This document shows, in pieces, positions 1-6,655 of a stretch of 6,655 nucleotides of DNA. Where the stretch lies: the NCBI GenBank assembly GCA_900555365.1, contig USKO01000038.1, positions 1 through 6,655 on the forward strand, read 5' to 3'. Source of the DNA: an uncultured Bacillota bacterium (GTDB taxonomy: Bacteria; Bacillota; Clostridia; Christensenellales; UBA1242). The position numbers and the translations under genes were made by a program. The notes under the pieces were generated by a model. That model did no database searches. It was given only the letters and a program-made list of their open reading frames with translations, and was not told where the DNA came from. Position 1 is the first letter of the stretch. Each line of letters begins with the position of its first letter.

Positions 1-1341
1 AAGCAAGACATATACGAGATATTGAGTTGGGCCCATGACAGCTATGAAAGCTGCCGAGAAAGATATTTCATTAAGTCCTGTACCACCAGGCAAAGGGAAG
101 AATGAGGATGATAAGTCAACAAGGGTTGTCATTACAAATAGATTAAAGAACATATCTCCAGCTACATTTGGCATAAATAATCTTGCCACAAAGAAAGGAA
201 TTGAATAGTTGAAGAATAATTTTAGTAAGCTAAAAAAGAGCATTGCAATAAAATCTTTAGGTGATTTAGCGTATTGTTTCATAACATCTTGGAAATCGCC
301 AATATATTTTGTTATTTTTTCATATTGTTTATCATAGTTTTTTACAATCTTTATTTTTTGCAATAGTCTTAAAACTTTAACAACTATTTTTCGTCCTAAG
401 CTTTTGCAAACAGAAAGGAATATTGTAATAAAAAGCATAATTGACGATAAAACAAAGCCAAGAATACTTGTAATTGATACAAATGTACCAAAATTTTTAT
501 TGGTAAAGGATACTATTAAACATACTAAGCTTAAAATAACCCAGGCAATTTGATTAAATACATATTTTGCAAGTGGAATTGATAAAGAAGTATGCAGCGG
601 CATTCCTCTCTTTTTTAAATAGGTAATTTGAAAAGGCTGTCCACCTGTCGACATTGGTGTAACCGAGTCATAATATCTTCCAATTTCAGCCGTTTTATAT
701 GATAAACCTAATCGCCACTTGCCGGTGCTTTGTTTAATTAAATAGCTTATACAAAGTGTTTCTGCACTGACAGTGAGTGCAAAGAAAAGAATCGCTAAAA
801 GAAGCGAAGCAACATCAATTCTAAAACCTTCTATTGGAGTAAAATCCTCTTGCAAAAGCTGATAGGTTAAAATGCCAGCTACCACACAAATATTGACAAG
901 AAAAAAAACTAAATTTAAAATTTTACTTTTTTTACTGTTTTGTTTGGATACAGATTGTTCTATTTCATCAAGTTTTTTTCTCTGGTTTTCTATTGAGCTA
1001 AAATCATCAGCTTCAGCGTTCGAATTTTGTTGATTGATGGCTTTAATAGCTAGGTCTGATTTATATGACTTGTTTCTTGATAATTTTTCTTGTTTTTTTA
1101 GGTTCTGTTTAATATCTTTCACTATATTAGGTTGTGTATTTTCACTTTTATTATCAATAAAATCTTCTGCCTTGTTTTGCAATACATCATTTTGTAACAA
1201 TCCGTCATTTTTAGATGACTTGTTACTATGCAATAATTCGTCATTTTGTGACAAAAAATCATCAATGCTGGTCTGCATTAACACTTCATTCTTTGAATTG
1301 TTTGAAAGCGCATTTTTATTCTTATCGCCATTCTTTGCCAT
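1..1341 (-). CDS. Flippase-like membrane protein of the LPG_synthase_TM (UPF0104/MprF-type) family, 3' end cut by window
   Basis: The frame stays open for 447 codons from an ATG at 1341 to the window edge, so the C-terminus is missing. Residues 1-140 are polar and rich in Asn, Lys, Ser and Gln. About seven hydrophobic segments follow, near residues 141-164, 175-203, 255-280, 285-312, 362-385, 396-417 and 425-447. Two family signatures are visible: PMSTGGQPFQ at 229-238, and PLPGGTGLNE at 416-425, which matches the P-x-PGG-x-G-x-x-E motif typical of the lysylphosphatidylglycerol synthase transmembrane family. MprF relatives flip aminoacylated lipids, but many stand-alone members have no known substrate, and no synthase domain is seen here, so the substrate is unknown. 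An in-frame TAA lies four codons upstream of the ATG, so this is the first possible start in this frame. No Shine-Dalgarno precedes it; a promoter ends just before it. Family membership is sure; the exact function is not. Confidence 0.88.
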   Translation of the reverse strand, partial: MAKNGDKNKNALSNNSKNEVLMQTSIDDFLSQNDELLHSNKSSKNDGLLQNDVLQNKAEDFIDNKSENTQPNIVKDIKQNLKKQEKLSRNKSYKSDLAIKAINQQNSNAEADDFSSIENQRKKLDEIEQSVSKQNSKKSKILNLVFFLVNICVVAGILTYQLLQEDFTPIEGFRIDVASLLLAILFFALTVSAETLCISYLIKQSTGKWRLGLSYKTAEIGRYYDSVTPMSTGGQPFQITYLKKRGMPLHTSLSIPLAKYVFNQIAWVILSLVCLIVSFTNKNFGTFVSITSILGFVLSSIMLFITIFLSVCKSLGRKIVVKVLRLLQKIKIVKNYDKQYEKITKYIGDFQDVMKQYAKSPKDFIAMLFFSLLKLFFNYSIPFFVARLFMPNVAGDMFFNLFVMTTLVDLSSSFFPLPGGTGLNEISFSAAFIAVMGPTQYLVYVLL

Positions 1342-1347
1342 GATAAC

Positions 1348-1376
1348 ATTTTAACAAAAATGAGCACCCCTGTCAA
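1348..1376 (-). promoter_or_regulatory. Sigma-A type promoter for the flippase-like gene, overlapping a terminator
   Basis: Read on the minus strand, a perfect -35 TTGACA (1376-1371) is followed after 17 nt by TAAAAT (1353-1348), one mismatch from the -10 consensus. A start point about 7 nt downstream falls on or next to the A of the ATG at 1341, which predicts a leaderless message. This agrees with the absence of any Shine-Dalgarno before that ATG. The -35 box lies in the loop region of the hairpin that ends the upstream foldase gene. The hexamers and spacing are seen directly; the start site is inferred. Confidence 0.72.
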
Positions 1377-1389
1377 GGCAAAGGTGCTC
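1356..1389 (-). terminator. Intrinsic terminator after the foldase gene (symmetrical, could act in both directions)
   Basis: On the minus strand the arms GAGCACC (1389-1383) and GGTGCTC (1368-1362) form a 7 bp GC-rich stem. An extra CCT/AGG pairing inside gives a tighter loop with a TTTG bulge. The stem is followed by A and then a run of five T (1360-1356). On the plus strand the same stem is followed by TTTTT (1390-1394), so the structure is also a terminator in that direction, although no plus-strand gene is seen here. It begins 34 nt past the foldase stop codon, the expected place for the end of that transcript. Confidence 0.8.
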
Positions 1390-1423
1390 TTTTTAAAAAT
1401 TAGTTATCCTAAATTAAATATTA

Positions 1424-3154
1424 TTAACCTAATAAATCATCATATCTTCCCTGGTACTCTGTTATAGTATATTCTTGACGAAGATATCTCATATGATTGT
1501 TTTCAAAATATGTGTAGTTATCTACATAAATTTCATCATAAATTACATCAAAATATGTTTTATCTACTAAAATATTTACTCTCGTATCATAGAGTTTTTC
1601 GAGTGCCTCTTTATCGCTAACATTGATAGAATCAAATAAATTTTCACACGCTCCAGTATATATCAGCACATGAATTCCATATTCTGATCGAACAAAACCA
1701 GAAATGTCTCCTATTTGACCATTGCCATTATCATAAAGAGCTACAGCCGCTTCATTAAATGAATCAACAAAGCTTGAAACGACCTCGCCTTCGCTATCAA
1801 TTCCGATTACATAGTTGTTTGTTGCGTTAAACATACCGGTATCTTCATTGTACTGATAGATAAAATCGTTGATAGTATCTCCAATATAATTTACATTTCC
1901 AGTAGCTTTAGCTGAAGATAGCGCGCTAGACATAATATTATAAATATATGAAATAGTATAACTATGATTTTCTACTTCTTCATAGATATCAGTATTTTCA
2001 TTATATGTTCTCACAACAGGAGTTATTTGTGCATAGAGTCTATCTAGTCTTTGATTGATTTGATCACTAGTCAGACCGCCGTCGTCTGTGCTAAGAGCCA
2101 TAATTGCGTCATACTCTTCTTGTTGTTCGTCAGTAAATTTAAAGAGCACATTGGCTATTGTGAAGAACTTAGTTGCATCACTATCTTGTCTGATATAATA
2201 CATTTCGTTCAAAGAATTTTGCATATCTTCATCATAACCGCTATCGCCTTCAAGAACATACTCTGTATAATCTGCTCGAACTTTACTTGAATACATATTG
2301 AGAATATCGCTAGTGGTTATTGAAGAAACATCAGAAGAGTTTCTATTCGAGTGTGAATATTTTGTAATCATATAATTTTCATATGATAAATTATATAATC
2401 TTTGAATTTCTCTATCAAATAGTGATGGTGTATCTGTTGAAAGATTTTGACCATATTCGCTTAAACGCAGTGCTCTTGCATACTCTAAGAATGCCTTTTG
2501 ATAATCTTCATCTGCACCGAGAATATTCTCTCTGAAATTTTCATAGATTGCTTTGTAGTCTTCACTATCAAAGAAGTTCTTTGGATTTGAAGAATCAAAT
2601 TTATAATCAGCCAAAGGATCTTCTGTGGTTTGTGTCTTTTTAATCACATATTGTCCATTTTGAAACTCTAGAACCGCTGTCTTATCATAACCTTCAAAAG
2701 TTATATCTTCACTCTCTTCTTCTGAAGATGTTGTGCCAGTCACTTCATTGTAATAAACATCAAGATTACTTGAAAGTGCATCAACAACCTGGTCATAAAG
2801 ATAAGTTTGTTCTTCGCTTGTTAAGCCATTTTTACCATTTTCTGATACGCCAAACTTCTCTTCAGCCTCAAGAAGAGTTATTTTTCTATTCTCAAGCATA
2901 CTTAAAGTAAGACTGAGCGCTTCTTCTCTTGTATAACCATATGATTGCTCATACATATAACCATAACTTTGATAGCCTTCAATGAGTTCGCGTTTTGTTA
3001 CCTGTGCGGTTTTTCCATTCTCTTTATGCTCAACAACTGCAACAGCCTGAGAATAATATCTATTATAATCACGTTCAACTAAAGAACAGCCTGCAAGTAG
3101 ACTCATGCAAAGCATCATCATACACATTAAAATTCCAGCAAATCGTTTTTTCAT
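1424..3154 (-). CDS. Lipoprotein foldase, divergent PrsA/SurA-like peptidyl-prolyl isomerase
   Basis: This 576-residue protein starts with a lipoprotein signal: MKKRF, a hydrophobic core, then lipobox LLAGC with the lipidated Cys at 23. It should be anchored on the outer face of the membrane. Residues about 37-103 resemble a SurA/PrsA N-terminal domain (a strand pair ending QVTKREL, then a helix with REEALSLTLSMLENRKI). An acidic Ser/Glu-rich stretch lies near 139-152. The C-terminal part resembles a parvulin domain: ANVLFKF at 334-340 fits its first strand, and residues about 466-500 (FNEAAVAL, GQIGDISGFV, EYGIHVLIY) fit its end. The usual His of the first strand is Asn335, while the last, His495, is kept. 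About 80-110 residues are inserted between these parts, and the protein is about twice as long as B. subtilis PrsA. Location just after mfd is usual for such foldases in Clostridia. The ATG has a good Shine-Dalgarno (GGAG at 3163-3160, 5 nt spacer). Isomerase activity is doubtful; a chaperone role is likely. Confidence 0.8.
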   Translation of the reverse strand: MKKRFAGILMCMMMLCMSLLAGCSLVERDYNRYYSQAVAVVEHKENGKTAQVTKRELIEGYQSYGYMYEQSYGYTREEALSLTLSMLENRKITLLEAEEKFGVSENGKNGLTSEEQTYLYDQVVDALSSNLDVYYNEVTGTTSSEEESEDITFEGYDKTAVLEFQNGQYVIKKTQTTEDPLADYKFDSSNPKNFFDSEDYKAIYENFRENILGADEDYQKAFLEYARALRLSEYGQNLSTDTPSLFDREIQRLYNLSYENYMITKYSHSNRNSSDVSSITTSDILNMYSSKVRADYTEYVLEGDSGYDEDMQNSLNEMYYIRQDSDATKFFTIANVLFKFTDEQQEEYDAIMALSTDDGGLTSDQINQRLDRLYAQITPVVRTYNENTDIYEEVENHSYTISYIYNIMSSALSSAKATGNVNYIGDTINDFIYQYNEDTGMFNATNNYVIGIDSEGEVVSSFVDSFNEAAVALYDNGNGQIGDISGFVRSEYGIHVLIYTGACENLFDSINVSDKEALEKLYDTRVNILVDKTYFDVIYDEIYVDNYTYFENNHMRYLRQEYTITEYQGRYDDLLG

Positions 3155-3245
3155 TGTATCTCCGCTTTTTATTTTATTGACAATTATTTAGATATTCAAA
3201 AGTATAAATTTTTAAAAAGTAATATATTAAGATAATTACTTATAT

Positions 3246-3275
3246 ATCTTAGCACAAAATACTTTTTGTTTGCAA
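3246..3275 (-). promoter_or_regulatory. Extended -10 promoter for the foldase gene
   Basis: In the 154 nt gap between mfd and the foldase, the minus strand reads TTGCAA (3275-3270), an 18 nt spacer, then TAAGAT (3251-3246) preceded by TGC, the extended -10 element. Transcription from here would start near 3239 and give a leader of about 85 nt. The gap is very AT-rich, so chance matches are likely, but the TG extension and the position make this the best candidate. No convincing terminator for mfd is seen in the gap, so read-through from mfd is also possible. Confidence 0.5.
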
Positions 3276-3309
3276 CTAAATTAATAAAGTTTAAAAGTTA
3301 AAATTAATA

Positions 3310-6300
3310 TTATCCTTCCTCATTAATTGCTTTCTTAAAGAAGGCTGTCACTTTATCTAGCTTGCTTTCCACTGATCCATCAACATTGAAGTTGATGCTT
3401 ATAACTGAAGTATAGCTCAGTCTAGCTGAAAATTCGCCCAAATTATCTGCTAATCTCTTATCAATAATTTCATTATTTTTTTGAAGAATTACTTTGCAAT
3501 CACTCTTATTTATTTTGATCATTGAAATGTCGAAATTCGCTGCCAAATTTCTCAAATATGCTATCTTGCAAAGATTTATTATCTCTTTTGGAACTGGCCC
3601 AAAGGCATCCTCTAAACTTTGGCATATGCTTTTAAGCTGATTTTGCGAGCTGATTTCGCTGATTTTTGTGTAGAAATTGATTCGCTCTTCAACATCCTCA
3701 ATGTATCTTTCGCTGATAAAGGCATTTAAAGCAATTTCCATTTTTACATCACTCTTTTTATCAATCTTTTCGCCTTTTATCTTGTTTGTTTCCTCTTCAA
3801 GCAATTTAATATACATATCATAACCAACCTTAGCAATATGGCCATGCTGCTCTTTGCCAAAGATGTTTCCTGCCCCTCTTATTTCAAGGTCTCTAATAGC
3901 AATTTTAAAGCCGCTTCCAAGTTGGCTGAATTCTTTAATTGCCTCAAGTCTCTTGTAGGCTTCATCTGTCAATTTTTTATCTTTTACATAAGTCAAATAT
4001 GCATAACCTAGTTTATCACTTCGACCAATTCTGCCTCGCAGCTGATAAAGTTGGCTTAATCCTAGCCTGTCCGCTTCAATTATTATCATTGTGTTCGCTG
4101 AAGGCAAGTCTATTCCGTTTTCTATTAAAGTGGTAGAAATAAAAATGTTATACTCGCCGTCATACAAGCGATCTATTATACTTTCAAGTACCCGCTCATG
4201 CATTTGACCATGTGCAACTGCAATCTTTGCGCTAGGAATAAGTGCTTTAACATGGGCTGCAAATTCATCAATAAACTCTACCCGATTGAAAATTATAAAA
4301 ACTTGACCGCCTCGGCTAATCTCTCTCAACGAGACATCCTTTAAAAGCTCGTCGCTATAGCCTGCAACATAAGTTTGAATAGGAAGTCTATCTTTTGGCG
4401 GAGTCTCTATTACAGAAATATCCCTTATCCCAGATAGAGACATATTGAGCGTCCTAGGAATAGGCGTTGCCGAAAGAGTCAAAACATCGATATTTCTCTT
4501 TTTGTCTTTGATTTTTTCTTTGTGTTCAACTCCAAATCGCTGCTCTTCGTCAAGCACTAAAAGACCCAAATCTTTAAATTCTACATCTTTGCCAAGCACT
4601 CTATGGGTGCCGATAATCATGTCTATTTCGCCGTTTTTTAATCTTGTTAATATATCTTTGACTTGCCCAGTTGTTTTAAATCTATTTAAGACTTCAACTT
4701 TTACTCCAAAAGGTTCCAGTCTTGATTTGGCTGTTCTATAATGCTGCGCAGATAAGATAGTTGTTGGACAAAGAAGACATACCTGCTTGCCATTATAGAT
4801 ACATTTAAAACATGCTCGCAGTGCAACTTCCGTTTTGCCATAGCCAACATCGCCGCAAATAAGCCTGTCCATCACCTTTCCACTTTCCATATCTTTGATC
4901 GCCTTAAGCTGATCTACTGTCTCTTGAAACCCAAAAGTCTCAGCAAATTGCTGCTCTAAAAAGTCGTCTCTTCGGAATTTGTAACCTTTGAGGTTTTGGC
5001 GTTCATTATATATCTCTACAAGACTTATTGCCATCTCTTTGATTGAAGCTCTGGCTTTAGATTTCAATCGTGAGAATTCAGCTCCGCCTAGACTTGAAAG
5101 TTTTGGCTCGCTCTCACTTCCAACATAAGCAGAAAGAGTGCTTGCCTCTTCGCTTGGCAGAAAAAGAGTGTCGCCATTTTTGTATTCAATTACAAAATAG
5201 TCCTTTTCCGCGTCGCTTATCTTCATCCTTTCAATCTTGACACATTTTCCAATTCCGTGAAAAGAATGAACGACATATTCGCCAAGTTTTGGAAGATAGA
5301 AAACGCTATGTTTCCCTTTTGAAAAACTTTCCTTATGTCTAAACAGGCTATCACATCCAATGCCTATTATTCCTTCCTTTAAAAATGAAAAAGAATATGG
5401 CATAGCCTCGCTTGACAAATAGATGTTTTTCTTGATGAAATTATCCTCTTCATTGTCTAGATAGCTTATATTATTTTCATTTAAAAACTGCTTTAAGTTT
5501 TCTTTATGTTTTTCATTGCCCGCAAAAAGCACAACCGCCTGATTTAAATTTTTAAAGTCTTCTAAATCTGCCTTTAGAGCCATAAAATCTGTTAAATATG
5601 ACCTATGGCTTATCATTTCATTGAAATAATCAGGCCTAGCTAGCTGAAAATTATCAAAAATATTGGTAGCATTTTCTATTAAATTTTCAAAATTTTCATA
5701 GTAGCTTTCTTTATAAAAAGATGTGGTCATGTAGCTTTGTTTTAAAAGATCTATCTCATCCTCTATTTTCTTTGGCTCATCAACTATCTTTATGCCTTCA
5801 AGCTGCGTGACATTATTTTCTCCAATTGGCAAACGAGCCAGATAAATTTCAATAGAATCAAGTTTTTCGACATTTTTCATGGTTGAAATATCAAAAATAG
5901 ATATATTTTCGATTAAATCATCAAAAAGTTCTATTCTAACCGGCATGTCACTTGAGGTTGTAAAGATATCGATAATTTCCCCTCTAATTGCAAATTGACC
6001 AGCGCTTGTTACAAAAGATGTCCTTTCATAGCCTTGAGAGATCAATCGCCTAACAAACTGTTCAAGATTAATGGTGTCACCTTTTTTAAGCAGATGCGGT
6101 TTAAAACTCTCTAAATCAAATTTGACAATCATAGAGCATGGCAAAAATATTAAGCCGTCTAGCTGTCCGCTTAAATATTTCATTACACTGCAGGCGAATG
6201 GTAGCAGGTTCTTGTCGTTCTCGTCATCATTTTCGCGTGAATTTGAAATTATTTCAACTTTTTTGCCTAGTCCCTCAAGTCCTCGTTTGATCTTACCAGC

Positions 6301-6429
6301 GCTAACAAAATCGCTTGACAAAAAAATTAGGCGATCATATTGCGCACTTAGCATAATCTTTTCGCCCTCTCCTAGTCCTGATATTGTTCTATTTGATAGA
6401 ATATTTTTTAAACTACTAGCTAATATCAA
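3310..6429 (-). CDS. mfd: Transcription-repair coupling factor Mfd
   Basis: Mfd is a cytoplasmic ATP-dependent translocase. It pushes stalled RNA polymerase off DNA lesions and recruits UvrA for nucleotide excision repair. Numbered from the TTG start (1039 residues): a UvrB-like N-terminal module with AGQFAIRGEIIDIF at 143-156; the RNA-polymerase interaction domain from about 383 (GEYVVHSFHGIG) to about 440; superfamily 2 helicase motifs with Walker A GDVGYGKT at 526-533, DEEQ at 627-630, SAT at 653-655 and QLRGRIGR at 796-803; the translocation (TRG) motif around 841-864 (DLEIRGAGN); and the C-terminal TRCF domain at about 892-1007. All motor residues look intact. An in-frame ATG eight codons upstream (6453) has only weak ribosome-binding sequence. 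The TTG at 6429 has a strong one, overlaps the pth stop as TTGA, and lies where family homology begins. The protein is about 100 residues shorter than E. coli Mfd, mostly before the polymerase-binding domain. Confidence 0.97.
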   Translation of the reverse strand: MILASSLKNILSNRTISGLGEGEKIMLSAQYDRLIFLSSDFVSAGKIKRGLEGLGKKVEIISNSRENDDENDKNLLPFACSVMKYLSGQLDGLIFLPCSMIVKFDLESFKPHLLKKGDTINLEQFVRRLISQGYERTSFVTSAGQFAIRGEIIDIFTTSSDMPVRIELFDDLIENISIFDISTMKNVEKLDSIEIYLARLPIGENNVTQLEGIKIVDEPKKIEDEIDLLKQSYMTTSFYKESYYENFENLIENATNIFDNFQLARPDYFNEMISHRSYLTDFMALKADLEDFKNLNQAVVLFAGNEKHKENLKQFLNENNISYLDNEEDNFIKKNIYLSSEAMPYSFSFLKEGIIGIGCDSLFRHKESFSKGKHSVFYLPKLGEYVVHSFHGIGKCVKIERMKISDAEKDYFVIEYKNGDTLFLPSEEASTLSAYVGSESEPKLSSLGGAEFSRLKSKARASIKEMAISLVEIYNERQNLKGYKFRRDDFLEQQFAETFGFQETVDQLKAIKDMESGKVMDRLICGDVGYGKTEVALRACFKCIYNGKQVCLLCPTTILSAQHYRTAKSRLEPFGVKVEVLNRFKTTGQVKDILTRLKNGEIDMIIGTHRVLGKDVEFKDLGLLVLDEEQRFGVEHKEKIKDKKRNIDVLTLSATPIPRTLNMSLSGIRDISVIETPPKDRLPIQTYVAGYSDELLKDVSLREISRGGQVFIIFNRVEFIDEFAAHVKALIPSAKIAVAHGQMHERVLESIIDRLYDGEYNIFISTTLIENGIDLPSANTMIIIEADRLGLSQLYQLRGRIGRSDKLGYAYLTYVKDKKLTDEAYKRLEAIKEFSQLGSGFKIAIRDLEIRGAGNIFGKEQHGHIAKVGYDMYIKLLEEETNKIKGEKIDKKSDVKMEIALNAFISERYIEDVEERINFYTKISEISSQNQLKSICQSLEDAFGPVPKEIINLCKIAYLRNLAANFDISMIKINKSDCKVILQKNNEIIDKRLADNLGEFSARLSYTSVISINFNVDGSVESKLDKVTAFFKKAINEEG

Positions 6430-6655
6430 ATTTTCTCCTCTATTATCTTGCATGCCTTGTCTATTGCCTCTTCAAATAGTGGCCGGTCTTCCTGTTTTAT
6501 ATTTGAAAGAACATAGTCAGCAAGATCTTTGCTTTCATCTCTGCCAATTCCAATTCTCACTCGTTCAAACTCTTCACCTATATATGAAACGATTGAGCGA
6601 AGCCCGTTATGAGTTCCACTCTTGCCTCTTTCACGGTCTCTTATCTCGCCCTTCT
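6426..6655 (-). CDS. pth: Peptidyl-tRNA hydrolase, C-terminal part only (5' end outside window)
   Basis: The frame enters at the window edge and gives 75 residues before a TGA at 6428-6426. Pth cuts the ester bond of peptidyl-tRNAs released early from ribosomes, recycling the tRNA. Visible family features are the basic RDRERGKSG stretch followed by THNGLRSI, where His15 and Asn16 of this fragment match the conserved His-Asn pair of bacterial Pth (His113-Asn114 in E. coli), then RVRIGIGRD, a strand almost invariant in the family. The tail DYVLSNIKQED and the helix FEEAIDKACKII match the usual C-terminal lid. The catalytic His and Asp of the N-terminal part lie outside the window. The gene ends by overlapping the likely mfd start, so the two are probably cotranscribed and translationally coupled. 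Confidence 0.95.
   Translation of the reverse strand, partial: KGEIRDRERGKSGTHNGLRSIVSYIGEEFERVRIGIGRDESKDLADYVLSNIKQEDRPLFEEAIDKACKIIEEKI
6435..6440 (-). promoter_or_regulatory. mfd: Shine-Dalgarno that decides the mfd start (TTG at 6429)
   Basis: On the minus strand GAGGAG lies inside the last codons of pth, followed by a 5 nt AAAAT spacer and TTG at 6429-6427. The TTG shares bases with the pth TGA stop (TTGA). The competing ATG at 6453 has only AAGG one base away and a GAGG about 13 nt upstream. A ribosome finishing pth would stop directly on this site, the usual layout for coupled translation. Confidence 0.7.

Noticed and set aside
1..1341. Possibility that the flippase-like gene is a full MprF (synthase plus flippase)
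   Set aside because: The visible part has only membrane segments and a low-complexity tail; a C-terminal synthase domain, if any, would lie outside the window and cannot be judged.
1034..1354. Plus-strand open frame of 106 codons rich in Phe, Leu, Ser and Cys
   Set aside because: It is the antisense shadow of the polar N-terminal extension of the flippase-like gene; it has no promoter or Shine-Dalgarno, and the minus-strand frame continues into a recognised membrane family.
2051..3180. Three short plus-strand frames (2051-2290, 2728-2910, 2995-3180)
   Set aside because: They lie antisense to the foldase gene, show no recognisable domain, and the coding signal including the lipobox is clearly on the minus strand.
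3171..3199. Second possible promoter close to the foldase start (TTGAAT, 17 nt, TAAAAT on the minus strand)
   Set aside because: Its start point would fall at the edge of the Shine-Dalgarno, leaving almost no leader; the -35 is poor and such matches arise easily by chance here.
3213..3241. Hairpin AAGTAAT/ATTACTT followed by T residues in the mfd-foldase gap
   Set aside because: The 7 bp stem has only one G-C pair and an 11 nt loop, too weak for a terminator or attenuator in such AT-rich DNA.
3939..4741. Two plus-strand frames (3939-4136, 4445-4741) opposite mfd
   Set aside because: They are antisense to highly conserved Mfd helicase motifs, so the open frames are by-products of that coding sequence.
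1..6655. Mobile elements, CRISPR arrays, tRNA or rRNA genes, toxin-antitoxin or defence systems
   Set aside because: No transposase, terminal inverted repeats, spaced direct repeats, RNA gene signatures or defence-type domains were seen; the window is almost fully covered by four conserved-type genes.

Overview
The window reads as an ordinary, compact stretch of chromosome from a low-GC Firmicute, most likely an uncultured Clostridia-type organism. The reasons are the strongly AT-rich DNA, purine-rich Shine-Dalgarno sites, a Gram-positive style lipoprotein signal, the gene order pth - mfd - peptidyl-prolyl isomerase/foldase (a common clostridial arrangement), and TGA used as a stop codon, which argues against Mycoplasma-type code. 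This placement is inferred from sequence character and synteny; no search was possible.

All four genes lie on the minus strand, so they are transcribed from high to low coordinates. From the right edge: (1) the last 75 codons of peptidyl-tRNA hydrolase (pth), cut by the window end; (2) the complete transcription-repair coupling factor mfd, whose best start is a TTG overlapping the pth stop codon by 4 nt behind a strong Shine-Dalgarno, which makes pth and mfd a translationally coupled pair; (3) a 154 nt AT-rich gap with an extended -10 promoter and then a 576-residue lipoprotein that looks like a long, divergent PrsA/SurA/parvulin foldase; (4) an 82 nt gap that packs a hairpin terminator and the next gene's promoter into the same bases; (5) a multi-pass membrane protein of the LPG_synthase_TM (MprF flippase-like, UPF0104) family with a long polar N-terminal extension, cut by the left edge.

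The pth-mfd pair deals with information-processing stress (recycling of prematurely released peptidyl-tRNA; removal of RNA polymerase stalled at DNA lesions). The two downstream genes, each with its own promoter, act at the cell envelope (extracytoplasmic protein folding; membrane lipid or glycolipid handling). There is no sign of mobile elements, CRISPR, RNA genes, phage or a novel multi-gene system. The points that most deserve a second look are a promoter nested in a terminator that predicts a leaderless mRNA, a foldase with a remodelled parvulin domain, and the low-complexity extension on the flippase-like protein.
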